Assembly (NCBI RefSeq): GCF_028736925.1
Contig: NZ_JAQZAT010000001.1
Coordinates: 248,001 to 312,000, forward strand
From: Flavivirga sp. 57AJ16
Lineage (GTDB): Bacteria; Bacteroidota; Bacteroidia; Flavobacteriales; Flavobacteriaceae
Direction of reading: 5' to 3'
DNA: 64,000 nt
The notes beneath the pieces were generated by a model, which saw nothing but the letters and a program-made list of their open reading frames with translations, was not told where the DNA came from and ran no database searches. The position numbers were made by a program, and so were the translations under genes. Positions 16,264-24,212 of the stretch are shown piece after piece (the stretch's first letter is position 1; each line of letters opens with the position of its first letter).

Positions 16264-17811
16264 TTATACTTGGTGTGCAGCTTTAAGTAAGTCATTAACT
16301 GTTTTTACAGGATTGAAAGTACTTAAAGGAACCTCAACAAAAATAGAGTTCCAATAGGCCATACTGCCATTCCATAATCCAGGAAGTTCTAATGCTTTTA
16401 TATCTATTCCATTTTGAGTTTTTAGGGTTATAAAAGCGGCCTCTGGGTCTACAAACTCTTTAAGGTTGAACTTTTCTCCTTTATAGTTTTTAACACCACA
16501 GACCAAATCTGTTGGATTAAAATGAGTGGCATTTTTCACAATGTCCTGCTGTGCTTTATCTTGAATATTGATTTGGGCAAACTCTACTATTTGTAATGAT
16601 ATTTCGCCACTTTCGTCTTTTACCCAAAATGGCCCTCCTCCTGGCTCCCCTTCATTCTTAACCATGCCACATACCCGAATGGGGCGATTTAGTTTTTCTT
16701 TTAGATATACTTTTTTCTCTTCCAAAGTAAAATCTTCAAAGTCTGCGTTAATGGTAACATGCATCTTATTAGATAAAAATAATGCTATATCTAGAAGTGC
16801 TTCTTCTAAAACAACAGGAGCATCAAGCTTGCGCAAAAAAGCAAAAACCTGTTCCTGAACTTTTATTAGAACGCCTGCAAGCAGTTTTTTGTACTCTGAA
16901 ACCTCAATATTTTTATCAGAAACCACAATATTGTCTACATTTTTAATAAAAATAATGTCGCTATTTAAATCGTTTAAATTTTCCAATAACGCGCCATGTC
17001 CTGCTGGTCTGAATAAAACAGAGTCATCCCCATTTCTAAAAATAGCCCCTTTAGCTGTTAATGCAACCGTTTCTGTCGCTTCTTTTTGATATGAAAACGA
17101 TACATTAAAAGTCGTATTGGTTTGTTGTTCCAAATCTTCCTTAAAACGATTTAACTCATCCATAAAATACGCATGGTGCTTTTCTGATACCGTAAAATGA
17201 AGGTTTGCCTTATTGTTTGATGATGCGTACAATGTCGATTCAAATAAATGCTCTTGAAAAGCTGTTATGGCCTTGTCTTCATATTGATGAAAAGGAAGTA
17301 ATCCTTTAGGTAAAAAACCATAGTTAAGGCTATTTTCATTCAACATGGTTTTTACAAATTGCAAATATTTTTCATCTGGCGACAAGTTATCAAAATTTGA
17401 CTTTTCTTGTTTGGCCTTCGATACTACCTGATTATAAAAAGGGAACTTTTCTAAATTGGATACAAAAGTTTTAATAGCTATATCATGGTGTTTTTTGGCA
17501 TAATCTTCAATACTTTCTTTTGAAGGATCAAAGTTTTTCAAAAACTGAAATAAAAACTTAAACATTCTGGTGGCCGCTCCAGATGCAGGCACAAACTTTA
17601 ATGAGGATAAAGCACTTCGCTTTGATTCGTACAGCCCTATAAAATCTTTCTTTTCGTGCTCACTAAAACTCTCAATCCCTTTTCCTATAGTCGCTGCGGC
17701 TGCTAAGTTAGAATAGGACATACCATTTTTTATACGGGACACCTGTGCATTAACTTGCTCTAAAGTCATGCCTTTATTTTGTATTTGTTGAAGATCTTTT
17801 TCGGTAAACAT
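16264..17811 (-). CDS. DUF4301 family protein
   Basis: This 515-residue cytoplasmic protein belongs to DUF4301, a Bacteroidota family related to nucleotidyltransferase-like sugar-activating folds. It has GASGAATRMFKFL-like sequence (VPASGAATRMFKFLFQF, about 76-92), FRPAGHGALLENLNDL (about 270-285) and RVCGMVKNEGEPGGGPFWVK (about 372-391). The function is unknown. It is packed between the NadR-type kinase (3 bp) and arfB (3 bp). Confidence 0.85.
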   Translation of the reverse strand: MFTEKDLQQIQNKGMTLEQVNAQVSRIKNGMSYSNLAAAATIGKGIESFSEHEKKDFIGLYESKRSALSSLKFVPASGAATRMFKFLFQFLKNFDPSKESIEDYAKKHHDIAIKTFVSNLEKFPFYNQVVSKAKQEKSNFDNLSPDEKYLQFVKTMLNENSLNYGFLPKGLLPFHQYEDKAITAFQEHLFESTLYASSNNKANLHFTVSEKHHAYFMDELNRFKEDLEQQTNTTFNVSFSYQKEATETVALTAKGAIFRNGDDSVLFRPAGHGALLENLNDLNSDIIFIKNVDNIVVSDKNIEVSEYKKLLAGVLIKVQEQVFAFLRKLDAPVVLEEALLDIALFLSNKMHVTINADFEDFTLEEKKVYLKEKLNRPIRVCGMVKNEGEPGGGPFWVKDESGEISLQIVEFAQINIQDKAQQDIVKNATHFNPTDLVCGVKNYKGEKFNLKEFVDPEAAFITLKTQNGIDIKALELPGLWNGSMAYWNSIFVEVPLSTFNPVKTVNDLLKAAHQV

Positions 17812-17814
17812 GCA

Positions 17815-18378
17815 TTATTTTTTTAATAGCTTATCAATATGTTTAATGGCCGTTTCCAAGCGTTGTTTTTTATCACCTTTAAGTAGCACATAAGGTTTGT
17901 TGTTTTCTATTAATTCATTTTGAAACGCTTGAAACATCTTTTCCCTATGCTCAGGTTTATCTCGCAAATCATCAGCTTCCCAAGGCGTATCGGTATAAGT
18001 CAAAAAATATAAATGGTAAGTATTCTCTACTGCGTATTTTTCAAGTGTTGGGTCACAACTTCCTGAGTAATAAGCTTCAGAATACACTTTGGTTTCTAAC
18101 AAATCGGTGTCACAGATTAAAATGGAATCGGTTTTTTTTGCCAACTCATTTTCTAATCTCATCTGTCCTTCTGCAATGGGCAACAAATCATCTGGCTCAC
18201 AAGTTTTACGCTCATTATTCCATTTGTTTTGAAGATATTCCCGTGCATATTCTGGTACCCAAACAGAATTGTAATGCCTAGCCAACTGTTTAGACAAGGT
18301 TGTTTTACCAGTAGATTCTGGACCGAACAAAACTACTTTTATACAGTTTGCAGGTTCTTGTTTATATTTTTCTTCCAT
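17815..18378 (-). CDS. NadR-type nucleoside/vitamin kinase (P-loop)
   Basis: The 187-residue protein has a Walker A motif GPESTGKTT (19-27), WVPEYAREYL and ICDTDLLETKVYSE, all characteristic of the ribosylnicotinamide-kinase domain of NadR. Here that domain stands alone, without the adenylyltransferase domain. Such kinases phosphorylate nicotinamide riboside brought in by PnuC. In this locus, next to a TPP riboswitch and a thiamine-binding protein, thiamine is an alternative substrate (inference). Its start lies 40 bp inside the end of the PnuC-family gene, showing tight coupling. Confidence 0.85.
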   Translation of the reverse strand: MEEKYKQEPANCIKVVLFGPESTGKTTLSKQLARHYNSVWVPEYAREYLQNKWNNERKTCEPDDLLPIAEGQMRLENELAKKTDSILICDTDLLETKVYSEAYYSGSCDPTLEKYAVENTYHLYFLTYTDTPWEADDLRDKPEHREKMFQAFQNELIENNKPYVLLKGDKKQRLETAIKHIDKLLKK

Positions 18379-18971
18379 GCTAAATAACCAAATAGTGCTA
18401 TAAATGTAAACATTAAATATTGGAGACTGGTAAACGTGAACCCTTTATAAAAATATAGTGGTACTGATATAATATCCCCCACTATCCAAAAAAGCCAATT
18501 TTCTAATTTTCTTCTTGCCATTAACCACATGCCAACAAAAAATATGGCTGTTGTAAGTGTATCTACATAAGCCACCCAACTGGTCCATTTATCAAAAGTT
18601 TTGTAAACTAAAAACACAAATAATAAGGTTGCTAAAAATATAAGCCCGCTAATCTTTTTTTCTTTGACTGTTGTTGTTGAAATTGGTGTTACGTGTGTGT
18701 CATCTGTTTTTCTTGTCCAAATATACCAACCATAAACGCTCATTATAAAATAATACCCATTTATCATCATATCTCCCAAAAGTTCCCATTTGAATAATAA
18801 ATACACAAATATTATGGTACTGATCATACCTGTTGGAAAAACCAAAACCTTATTTTGTTTTGAATACCAAACAGAAAGAAACCCGAAAATAATCGCTATG
18901 ACTTCTAATAGTATATCGATTGTCTCATAATCAGAATATTGTCCGAAAAAAAAATCAAAAATGGGGTTCAT
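18339..18971 (-). CDS. PnuC-family vitamin transporter (nicotinamide riboside or thiamine)
   Basis: The 210-residue membrane protein has about seven hydrophobic segments and the PnuC signatures SVWYSKQNKVLVFPTGMIST, FVYLLFKWELLGDMMINGYY and MSVYGWYIW. PnuC proteins are facilitators that depend on phosphorylation of their substrate inside the cell. Those in Bacteroidota found with TPP riboswitches are called PnuT and take thiamine. The context here (TPP riboswitch receptor, thiamine-binding protein) favours thiamine, but the sequence alone does not decide. It overlaps both neighbours. Confidence 0.88.
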   Translation of the reverse strand: MNPIFDFFFGQYSDYETIDILLEVIAIIFGFLSVWYSKQNKVLVFPTGMISTIIFVYLLFKWELLGDMMINGYYFIMSVYGWYIWTRKTDDTHVTPISTTTVKEKKISGLIFLATLLFVFLVYKTFDKWTSWVAYVDTLTTAIFFVGMWLMARRKLENWLFWIVGDIISVPLYFYKGFTFTSLQYLMFTFIALFGYLAWKKNINKNLQTV

Positions 18972-19215
18972 AATCGTGTCTGTCCGATTTTACAATCTTC
19001 ATATATAACAAGCCTCTTTCCATAAGTTCAAAAGCTTCTTTAATCTCTGTGGTAAGGAGTTCCATCACCTCATCATAATCACCATACACTTGTGTACTTA
19101 AAGGGTTTTCTAAAACCTTAAAGTTTGAAGCTCTTAGTTTTTTTATAAAATGAATAATGGCAGGCTCAAAATCGTTCTGCAATGGGGTTATAGTTAACTC
19201 TACTGATATTTTCAT
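18955..19215 (-). CDS. Thiamine-binding (MTH1187/YkoF-like) protein
   Basis: This is a small ferredoxin-fold protein of 86 residues from ATG 19215 (MKISVELTITPLQND). An earlier ATG at 19239 lies within a dispersed repeat hairpin and is unlikely. Family landmarks are the N-terminal strand SVELTITPL, FKVLENPLSTQVYGDYDEVMELL and the closing strand MKIVKSDRHD. Members bind thiamine or its precursor HMP in the cytoplasm. It is the first gene of the operon with the PnuC-type transporter (17 bp overlap) and the NadR-type kinase. Confidence 0.8.
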   Translation of the reverse strand: MKISVELTITPLQNDFEPAIIHFIKKLRASNFKVLENPLSTQVYGDYDEVMELLTTEIKEAFELMERGLLYMKIVKSDRHDYEPHF

Positions 19216-19230
19216 TAAAATTTTTATTTT

Positions 19231-19252
19231 CATTTCCACGAAAGTGGAAATC
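19231..19252. repeat. ATTTCCAC...GTGGAAAT dispersed hairpin
   Basis: A perfect 8-bp stem around a GAAA loop is a diverged member of the same intergenic hairpin family as 22116-22140. It precedes the thiamine-binding gene. Confidence 0.6.
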
Positions 19253-19317
19253 TTTTACTTATCCTAATTATTACTTTTTATGAGATACCGAAACAAGTTC
19301 AGTATAACAATTTACTC

Positions 19318-20037
19318 TCATAAATTGTCAAAAAAAGACTCATCTTCTTCAAAAACTGTACCAATGACTACTAAATCGGCCCCCGCATGATATGCATTTT
19401 CTAACTGCTTTTTACTTCTAATACCACCACCAACTATTAACGGAATATTTACTGCTTTCTTTACACATGATATAATTTCTTTTGAAACCGCAAGTTTTGC
19501 ACCACTCCCTGCTTCAAGATAAATCAATTTCATTCCTAGTAATTCGCCTGCTTTTGCCGTATCAACAATATTTTGAACATTAGTTCTTGATAGAGGTTCT
19601 GTTCCTGTTACTTTTTCAACGGCCGTTTCTTTTCCGCTTTCAATTAAAATATAACCTGTTGAAATGACCTCAAGATTTGTTTTTGCTAATTTCGAAATAG
19701 ACCTTATATGTTTGCCTATTAGATACTCCGCATTTCTTCCTGAAATCAAAGAAAGGAATAAAATAGCATCTGCTCTGCTCGTAATTTGGGTGACATCTCC
19801 TGGAAATAAAACAACAGGGAGTTGGGTATGTCTCTTTATTTCTTCGACCAGAACACTAGTGGCATACCGATCAACAGTACTACCTCCCACAAAAATATGA
19901 GTCGCTATAGATACATTCACCTTTTTAATAATACCTGATACTTTATCAAGCTTTATTTTATCAGGATCTATTAAAACAGCCAGTTGCTTTTCTCCATTGG
20001 AAACCAATGCCGATATGTCGTTATAAATATGTTTCAT
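19318..20037 (-). CDS. Geranylgeranylglyceryl phosphate synthase (GGGPS/PcrB family)
   Basis: The 239-residue TIM-barrel enzyme joins a polyprenyl diphosphate to sn-glycerol 1-phosphate to make an ether lipid precursor. It has QLAVLIDPDKIKLDK, THIFVGGSTVD, LPVVLFPGDVTQI, MKLIYLEAGSGAK and IPLIVGGGIRSK, the phosphate-binding loop. Archaeal-type GGGPS is widespread in Bacteroidota, where the final lipid is poorly known. It abuts the phosphopantetheinyl transferase gene. Confidence 0.93.
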   Translation of the reverse strand: MKHIYNDISALVSNGEKQLAVLIDPDKIKLDKVSGIIKKVNVSIATHIFVGGSTVDRYATSVLVEEIKRHTQLPVVLFPGDVTQITSRADAILFLSLISGRNAEYLIGKHIRSISKLAKTNLEVISTGYILIESGKETAVEKVTGTEPLSRTNVQNIVDTAKAGELLGMKLIYLEAGSGAKLAVSKEIISCVKKAVNIPLIVGGGIRSKKQLENAYHAGADLVVIGTVFEEDESFFDNL

Positions 20038-20664
20038 TTAAGCAATGGCATAGGCACAGGTAAATCCTTCAAACTCTAAAAATCGAATATTATAACGATG
20101 CTTTTTTGCTTTATAATCAACCCAAGCGATCGTTTTATCATCATTATTAGAAAACGGAATGACCAAACAGTGTTTTTGAAAACTCAACCCAGGGGTTGCG
20201 AATAGTTTATAAAGTGATTCTTTTACACACCAAATAGCGGTCAACTTCTCTATATAATTTTTATCGTCCTTAACTAAATAATCATGCTCATAACCAATAA
20301 ATTTATGAGCTATTATGGTAATCTTATCCCGTTGTTTTTCAATATCTATTCCAACAATTAAATCACTAATAATAATTGCCGAAAAATGAAAAGAATGCGT
20401 AATAGAAATTTGCTTGCCATCTTGTAAATGTGGCTTCCCATTTTCATCGTAAAACAAATCTGAATCTTCATACCCAAATTCAGCTAATAAACAGCGAACG
20501 CTTAAAAAACCGCGCCGATGTATGTCGCTTTTCATACCTAAAACACGCTCTAAACTTTTAGGTTTTAATCGTATGGATTGCATTAAATGATCATAAGACT
20601 CATCAATCTTCCAGATTTTAACAGTTGTTTGCGAATTTGGCCTTATGGTTTTATATAGCGGCAT
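20038..20664 (-). CDS. 4'-phosphopantetheinyl transferase superfamily protein
   Basis: This enzyme loads the phosphopantetheine arm of CoA onto acyl or peptidyl carrier proteins. The 208-residue Sfp-type protein has the two metal-binding motifs VGIDIEKQ (about 113-120) and WCVKESLYKL (about 146-155), and ISITHSFHFSAI. It may serve the fatty-acid ACP or a secondary carrier protein, and no synthase cluster is nearby. The stop is directly next to the GGGPS start, and the ahcY promoter lies just upstream on the other strand. Confidence 0.9.
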   Translation of the reverse strand: MPLYKTIRPNSQTTVKIWKIDESYDHLMQSIRLKPKSLERVLGMKSDIHRRGFLSVRCLLAEFGYEDSDLFYDENGKPHLQDGKQISITHSFHFSAIIISDLIVGIDIEKQRDKITIIAHKFIGYEHDYLVKDDKNYIEKLTAIWCVKESLYKLFATPGLSFQKHCLVIPFSNNDDKTIAWVDYKAKKHRYNIRFLEFEGFTCAYAIA

Positions 20665-20687
20665 TTACTTTTGTAAAAGTTATTAGT

Positions 20688-20695
20688 TATCTTTG
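20688..20695 (+). promoter_or_regulatory. Promoter -7 box for ahcY
   Basis: TATCTTTG followed by CACC is a full TAnnTTTG match, about 100 bp upstream of the ahcY ATG, and gives a leader of roughly 95 nt. A TTTTG 14 bp upstream is closer than the usual -33 spacing. The leader can pair GGTTGTG with CACAATC, but no known riboswitch was recognised in it. Confidence 0.5.
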
Positions 20696-20795
20696 CACCT
20701 CATAATTAAGGTTGTGTTTTTTGATAAGCGAATTTAACTATTTAAGAGCTAATCACAATCTTGTTTGGGTTTAAAAACTAAAAGAAAATATTGAT

Positions 20796-22112
20796 ATGAG
20801 TACAAAAACAATTCCTTATATAGCCAACAAAGTAAAAGATATTTCTCTTGCTGAATGGGGGCGAAAAGAAATAGAATTAGCCGAAGCAGAAATGCCTGGG
20901 CTTATGAGTTTGCGTGAAGAATACAAAGACTCGCAACCTCTTAAAGGAGCCAGAATCGCTGGATGCTTACACATGACCATTCAAACGGCTGTTTTAATTG
21001 AGACTTTACAGGCTTTGGGAGCAGAGGTTACTTGGAGTTCTTGTAACATATTTTCTACGCAAGATCAAGCTGCTGCTGCGATTGCTGCTGCTGGAACGGC
21101 TGTTTATGCTTGGAAAGACATGACAGAAGAAGAATTTAACTGGTGTATAGAGCAAACGCTTTTCTTTGGTGAAGACAGAAAACCGCTCAATATGATACTG
21201 GACGATGGTGGCGATCTAACCAATATGGTTTTAGATAAATATCCAGAATTAACTTCTGGAATCAATGGTTTATCTGAAGAGACTACAACAGGTGTACACA
21301 GACTTTACGAACGTGTAAAGAAAGGGACATTACCAATGCCTGCCATTAATGTTAATGATTCGGTTACAAAATCGAAATTCGACAACAAATACGGTTGTAA
21401 GGAAAGTGCTGTTGATGCTGTTCGTCGTGCAACAGACATCATGCTTGCTGGAAAACGAGTAACCGTTTGTGGTTATGGTGATGTAGGTAAGGGCACTGCC
21501 GCTTCTTTTAAAGGCGCAGGAAGTATTGTTACCGTGACAGAAATAGATCCTATTTGTGCATTACAAGCTGCTATGGATGGTTTTGAAGTTAAAAAACTGG
21601 AAACTGTTATTGGTAATACTGATATTGTGATTACTACGACAGGAAATAAAGACATTGTTCAAGCACGTCACTTTGAAGCTTTAAAAGACAAAGCTATTGT
21701 TTGTAATATTGGGCATTTTGATAATGAAATAGATATGGCTTGGTTAAACAAAAATCATGGCCATACTAAAAATACCATCAAACCTCAAGTGGATAAATAT
21801 ACGGTAAACGGAAAAGACATTATCATTCTTGCCGAAGGTCGTTTAGTAAACCTAGGTTGTGCTACTGGTCACCCAAGTTTTGTAATGAGCAACTCATTTA
21901 CCAATCAAACTTTAGCACAGATAGAGCTTTGGAACAATGCCGATGCTTACGAAAACAAAGTATATATGTTACCAAAAGCTTTAGATGAAAAAGTAGCTAA
22001 ATTACACTTAGCCAAAATTGGCGTTGAGTTGACCGAGCTTCGTGAAGAACAAGCTGAATATATTGGCGTTACTGTTGAAGGCCCTTATAAGCCAGAGCAT
22101 TACAGATATTAA
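20796..22112 (+). CDS. ahcY: Adenosylhomocysteinase
   Basis: AhcY splits S-adenosylhomocysteine into adenosine and homocysteine, relieving inhibition of methyltransferases. The 438-residue protein has the family features [46 protein letters not shown], the NAD-binding GYGDVGKG (226-233), GHFDNEIDM and the C-terminal [11 protein letters not shown] with its Lys-Tyr that completes the neighbouring subunit's NAD site. It is a single gene, followed by two hairpins that probably end its transcript. Confidence 0.98.
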   Translation: MSTKTIPYIANKVKDISLAEWGRKEIELAEAEMPGLMSLREEYKDSQPLKGARIAGCLHMTIQTAVLIETLQALGAEVTWSSCNIFSTQDQAAAAIAAAGTAVYAWKDMTEEEFNWCIEQTLFFGEDRKPLNMILDDGGDLTNMVLDKYPELTSGINGLSEETTTGVHRLYERVKKGTLPMPAINVNDSVTKSKFDNKYGCKESAVDAVRRATDIMLAGKRVTVCGYGDVGKGTAASFKGAGSIVTVTEIDPICALQAAMDGFEVKKLETVIGNTDIVITTTGNKDIVQARHFEALKDKAIVCNIGHFDNEIDMAWLNKNHGHTKNTIKPQVDKYTVNGKDIIILAEGRLVNLGCATGHPSFVMSNSFTNQTLAQIELWNNADAYENKVYMLPKALDEKVAKLHLAKIGVELTELREEQAEYIGVTVEGPYKPEHYRY

Positions 22113-22115
22113 TCT

Positions 22116-22140
22116 GTTATTCCCACGAAAGTGGGAATCT
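22116..22140. repeat. ATTCCCAC...GTGGGAAT dispersed hairpin
   Basis: A perfect 8-bp stem with a GAAA loop lies just after the ahcY stop. It belongs to the same family as 8651, 19231, 39572 and 39626. Confidence 0.7.
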
Positions 22141-22160
22141 CATGAATAAATTTAAATTAT

Positions 22161-22206
22161 TGACCAGTCCTAAAAAAAACTGTAACGTTTTTTTTAGGAC
22201 TGGTCA
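22161..22206. terminator. Perfect 20-bp inverted repeat downstream of ahcY
   Basis: The 20-nt arm at 22161-22180 (TGACCAGTCC then T, eight As and C) is mirrored without mismatch at 22187-22206 around a 6-nt loop. The A/T-rich inner part and the position suggest a transcription terminator. The length and perfection of the arms also match the inverted-repeat elements elsewhere in the window. Confidence 0.65.
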
Positions 22207-22265
22207 CAACTTAGCTTTGGTTTATTTTTGATTGACTCATAGTTATTTATACTTTAGAAATAATT

Positions 22266-22742
22266 ATGTCCTATGAAGATAAGAAAATAAAAGTCCCTAG
22301 ATTCAATGAAGCATCTGGGTTTTATACCACAAAGAAACGCTCTAAAATAATGAGCAGGATCCGTGGTAAAAACACCAAGCCCGAAATGCTCTTTCGCAAA
22401 ACACTTTGGAAAAAGGGCGTTCGGTACAGAGTGGATAACAAACAACTTCCCGGACGGCCAGATGTAAGCATAAAAAAATATAAGCTTGCTATTTTTATCG
22501 ATGGCGAATACTGGCACGGTTATAATTGGCATGAGCGTAAGGACAAGTTAAAAACAAATCGTGATTTTTGGATTCCTAAGATCGAAAGAAATATGCAACG
22601 CGACAGGGAAGTCAACCAACAATTAAAAGATATGGGGTATACCGTATTTCGATTTTGGGCTTACGAAATAAAAGACAATCTAAAAACCTGTATCAATGAT
22701 GTTATGGTATATTTAGATATTGAAAAGTTTAAAATTTATTAA
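22266..22742 (+). CDS. vsr: Vsr-like very short patch repair endonuclease, solitary
   Basis: Vsr nicks DNA next to T:G mismatches that arise by deamination of 5-methylcytosine. The 158-residue protein matches the family: RSKIMSRIRGKNTKPEMLFRK, LPGRPDVSIKKYKLAIFIDG, EYWHGYNW, KTNRDFWIPKIERNMQRDREV and YTVFRFWAYEI. The catalytic-region Asp (GRPD) and the His of YWHG are present. No cytosine methyltransferase is in this window, although Vsr is normally paired with one. The ATG at 22266 is the natural start. Confidence 0.9.
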   Translation: MSYEDKKIKVPRFNEASGFYTTKKRSKIMSRIRGKNTKPEMLFRKTLWKKGVRYRVDNKQLPGRPDVSIKKYKLAIFIDGEYWHGYNWHERKDKLKTNRDFWIPKIERNMQRDREVNQQLKDMGYTVFRFWAYEIKDNLKTCINDVMVYLDIEKFKIY

Positions 22743-23074
22743 ATTCCCTTTTACTTATAAATAAACTTTTTAAATCACATTAATAAAAACTGAATGCCCG
22801 TAATCATACATAGTGCCCTTTTTTCTTTCGGAACGACGTGAAGAATCTCTTAAAAATTCAATATATTGTTTTACAGCAACATAAGATGCTTTTCTCTGAA
22901 AGACAAATTATCCCTTGGTTTATATTATCGCACAAGGCTTCATAAACATGGATTGTTTTATTCTGAGCCAAGACTAAACCATGTAAAAAAAAACGATTTT
23001 TTTCATTTTATTTTAACGAAAAACCAGAAAATATCGCAAGCATTTAAGAGCTTGTTATGTCATAAAAATACTCG
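22743..23074. other. Gap between vsr and a hypothetical gene; no gene seen
   Basis: AT-rich sequence without a credible coding frame. A 70-codon open frame from a TTG at 22866 shows unusual composition and is not believed. Confidence 0.4.
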
Positions 23075-23347
23075 TTAATCATCAACGATATCCTTCTCAA
23101 AATACCACCACAAACTAGATTCAATAGACGTTTTCATTTTATTAATATCTACATCATCTTTTAAAAACACAGTAATGTTTTCGTCCGCTCGATTTTGACC
23201 AACACTTTCCCTTATTTCTATAAAATCTATTTCAACAAAATGCTCTAAATGAGCTTTAATTTCATTGTCTAAAGATTCATCAGCTAAAAAAATTTTGATA
23301 GTTTGCTGACTCGGCGAGTTTCTTATTTCAGATCTAAAAGGTAGCAT
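23075..23347 (-). CDS. Hypothetical protein, no recognised family
   Basis: This is a predicted 90-residue acidic protein starting at MLPFRSEI (ATG at 23347). The frame extends upstream to another ATG at 23440, but that part has a membrane-like, low-quality composition. The body alternates hydrophobic and charged residues (QQTIKIFLADESLD, IDFIEIRES, ENITVFLKDDVDINKM) and could be a small alpha/beta domain. There are no motifs I recognise. Its neighbourhood is decayed, so it may be a remnant. Confidence 0.45.
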   Translation of the reverse strand: MLPFRSEIRNSPSQQTIKIFLADESLDNEIKAHLEHFVEIDFIEIRESVGQNRADENITVFLKDDVDINKMKTSIESSLWWYFEKDIVDD

Positions 23348-23677
23348 ACTATATAGTTTTAAGTAAGACAATTTACATATTGCGACTACATACCCCCAAG
23401 TTAAGAATTTATTCCTATTTTTTATAATTATTTTTAACAATGCACCATAAAAAAACAGCTATTTTAAATATACTTTTATCTCAAATAGGACAAAATATTC
23501 CCTATAAGGATAAAAGCAACTCAATAGTTTCTAAAGCTAATATATAGCTAAATCCATATAAAATAACATGAACCTTCAGAGTAAAAAACCGAATTTCTTC
23601 GTTAAAAATACTCGCCGTAACTAAGTTATGCCTACGCTTTTTATCTTGAACTTCAATTTTTTATTTCTAAATATTCT

Positions 23678-24071
23678 ATGCCATTTTATATCGACCTAGC
23701 TATAGGTTGGCAATTAGACCATTCTTTAAAAGTAATAAATAGGGTTTGCGAGTCTTTAGAGCGATCTGACCCTAAGGTATTACAAAAAAAATAATGCCAT
23801 AAGAAGTATATTATTTGCTTTCTGTTACATACCAAGAGGCCGAGCTAAAGCCCCAAAAATTGTGAAGCTTCCAAATTTAATTTCAACAAGCGATTTGCAA
23901 ACACAACTCGATGAAGCAAAGAAACATATAAACAACATACCCTTTCTTGACAAAAACGCTCATTTTAAACATTTTATATTTGGAGTTCTATCAAAAAATA
24001 AAACGCTTCGCTTTTTAGAAATGCATACGAAACACCATTTAAAAATAGTCTATGATATTTTGAATAGATGA
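23678..24071 (+). pseudogene. DUF1569 (DinB-like) gene split by a frameshift in an A8 tract
   Basis: Frame one starts at ATG 23678 (MPFYIDLAIGWQLDHSLKVI) and stops at 23794 just after eight As at 23784-23791. Removing one A joins it to the frame that reads SILFAFCYIPRGRAKAPK and ends at 24071 with HFKHFIFGVLSKNKTLRFLE and HTKHHLKIVYDILNR. The joined product, about 130 residues, looks like a DUF1569 DinB-type metalloprotein with its LDHS and HTKHH histidines. The gene is either inactive, a sequencing error, or switched by slippage in the A tract. Confidence 0.7.
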
Positions 24072-24212
24072 AAGAGACCTGAAAAGTAAAACACATGTCA
24101 TATTGAGCGCGTCGAAATATTTTATCTTTTTAGATCATCAATATCGGGTTTCGACAAGCTCCTTTAGATTTGTATAATACCTTTTCAGGTCTTTAAAACA
24201 AACTTGGGTATT

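Noticed and set aside
20696-20795. Possible SAM or SAH riboswitch in the ahcY leader
   Set aside because: None of the conserved pieces of known SAM or SAH aptamers could be found; only a weak GGTTGTG/CACAATC pairing is present.
22866-23078. 70-codon open frame beginning with TTG
   Set aside because: Odd composition, no homology recognised, no start context, and it overlaps the end of the opposite hypothetical gene.
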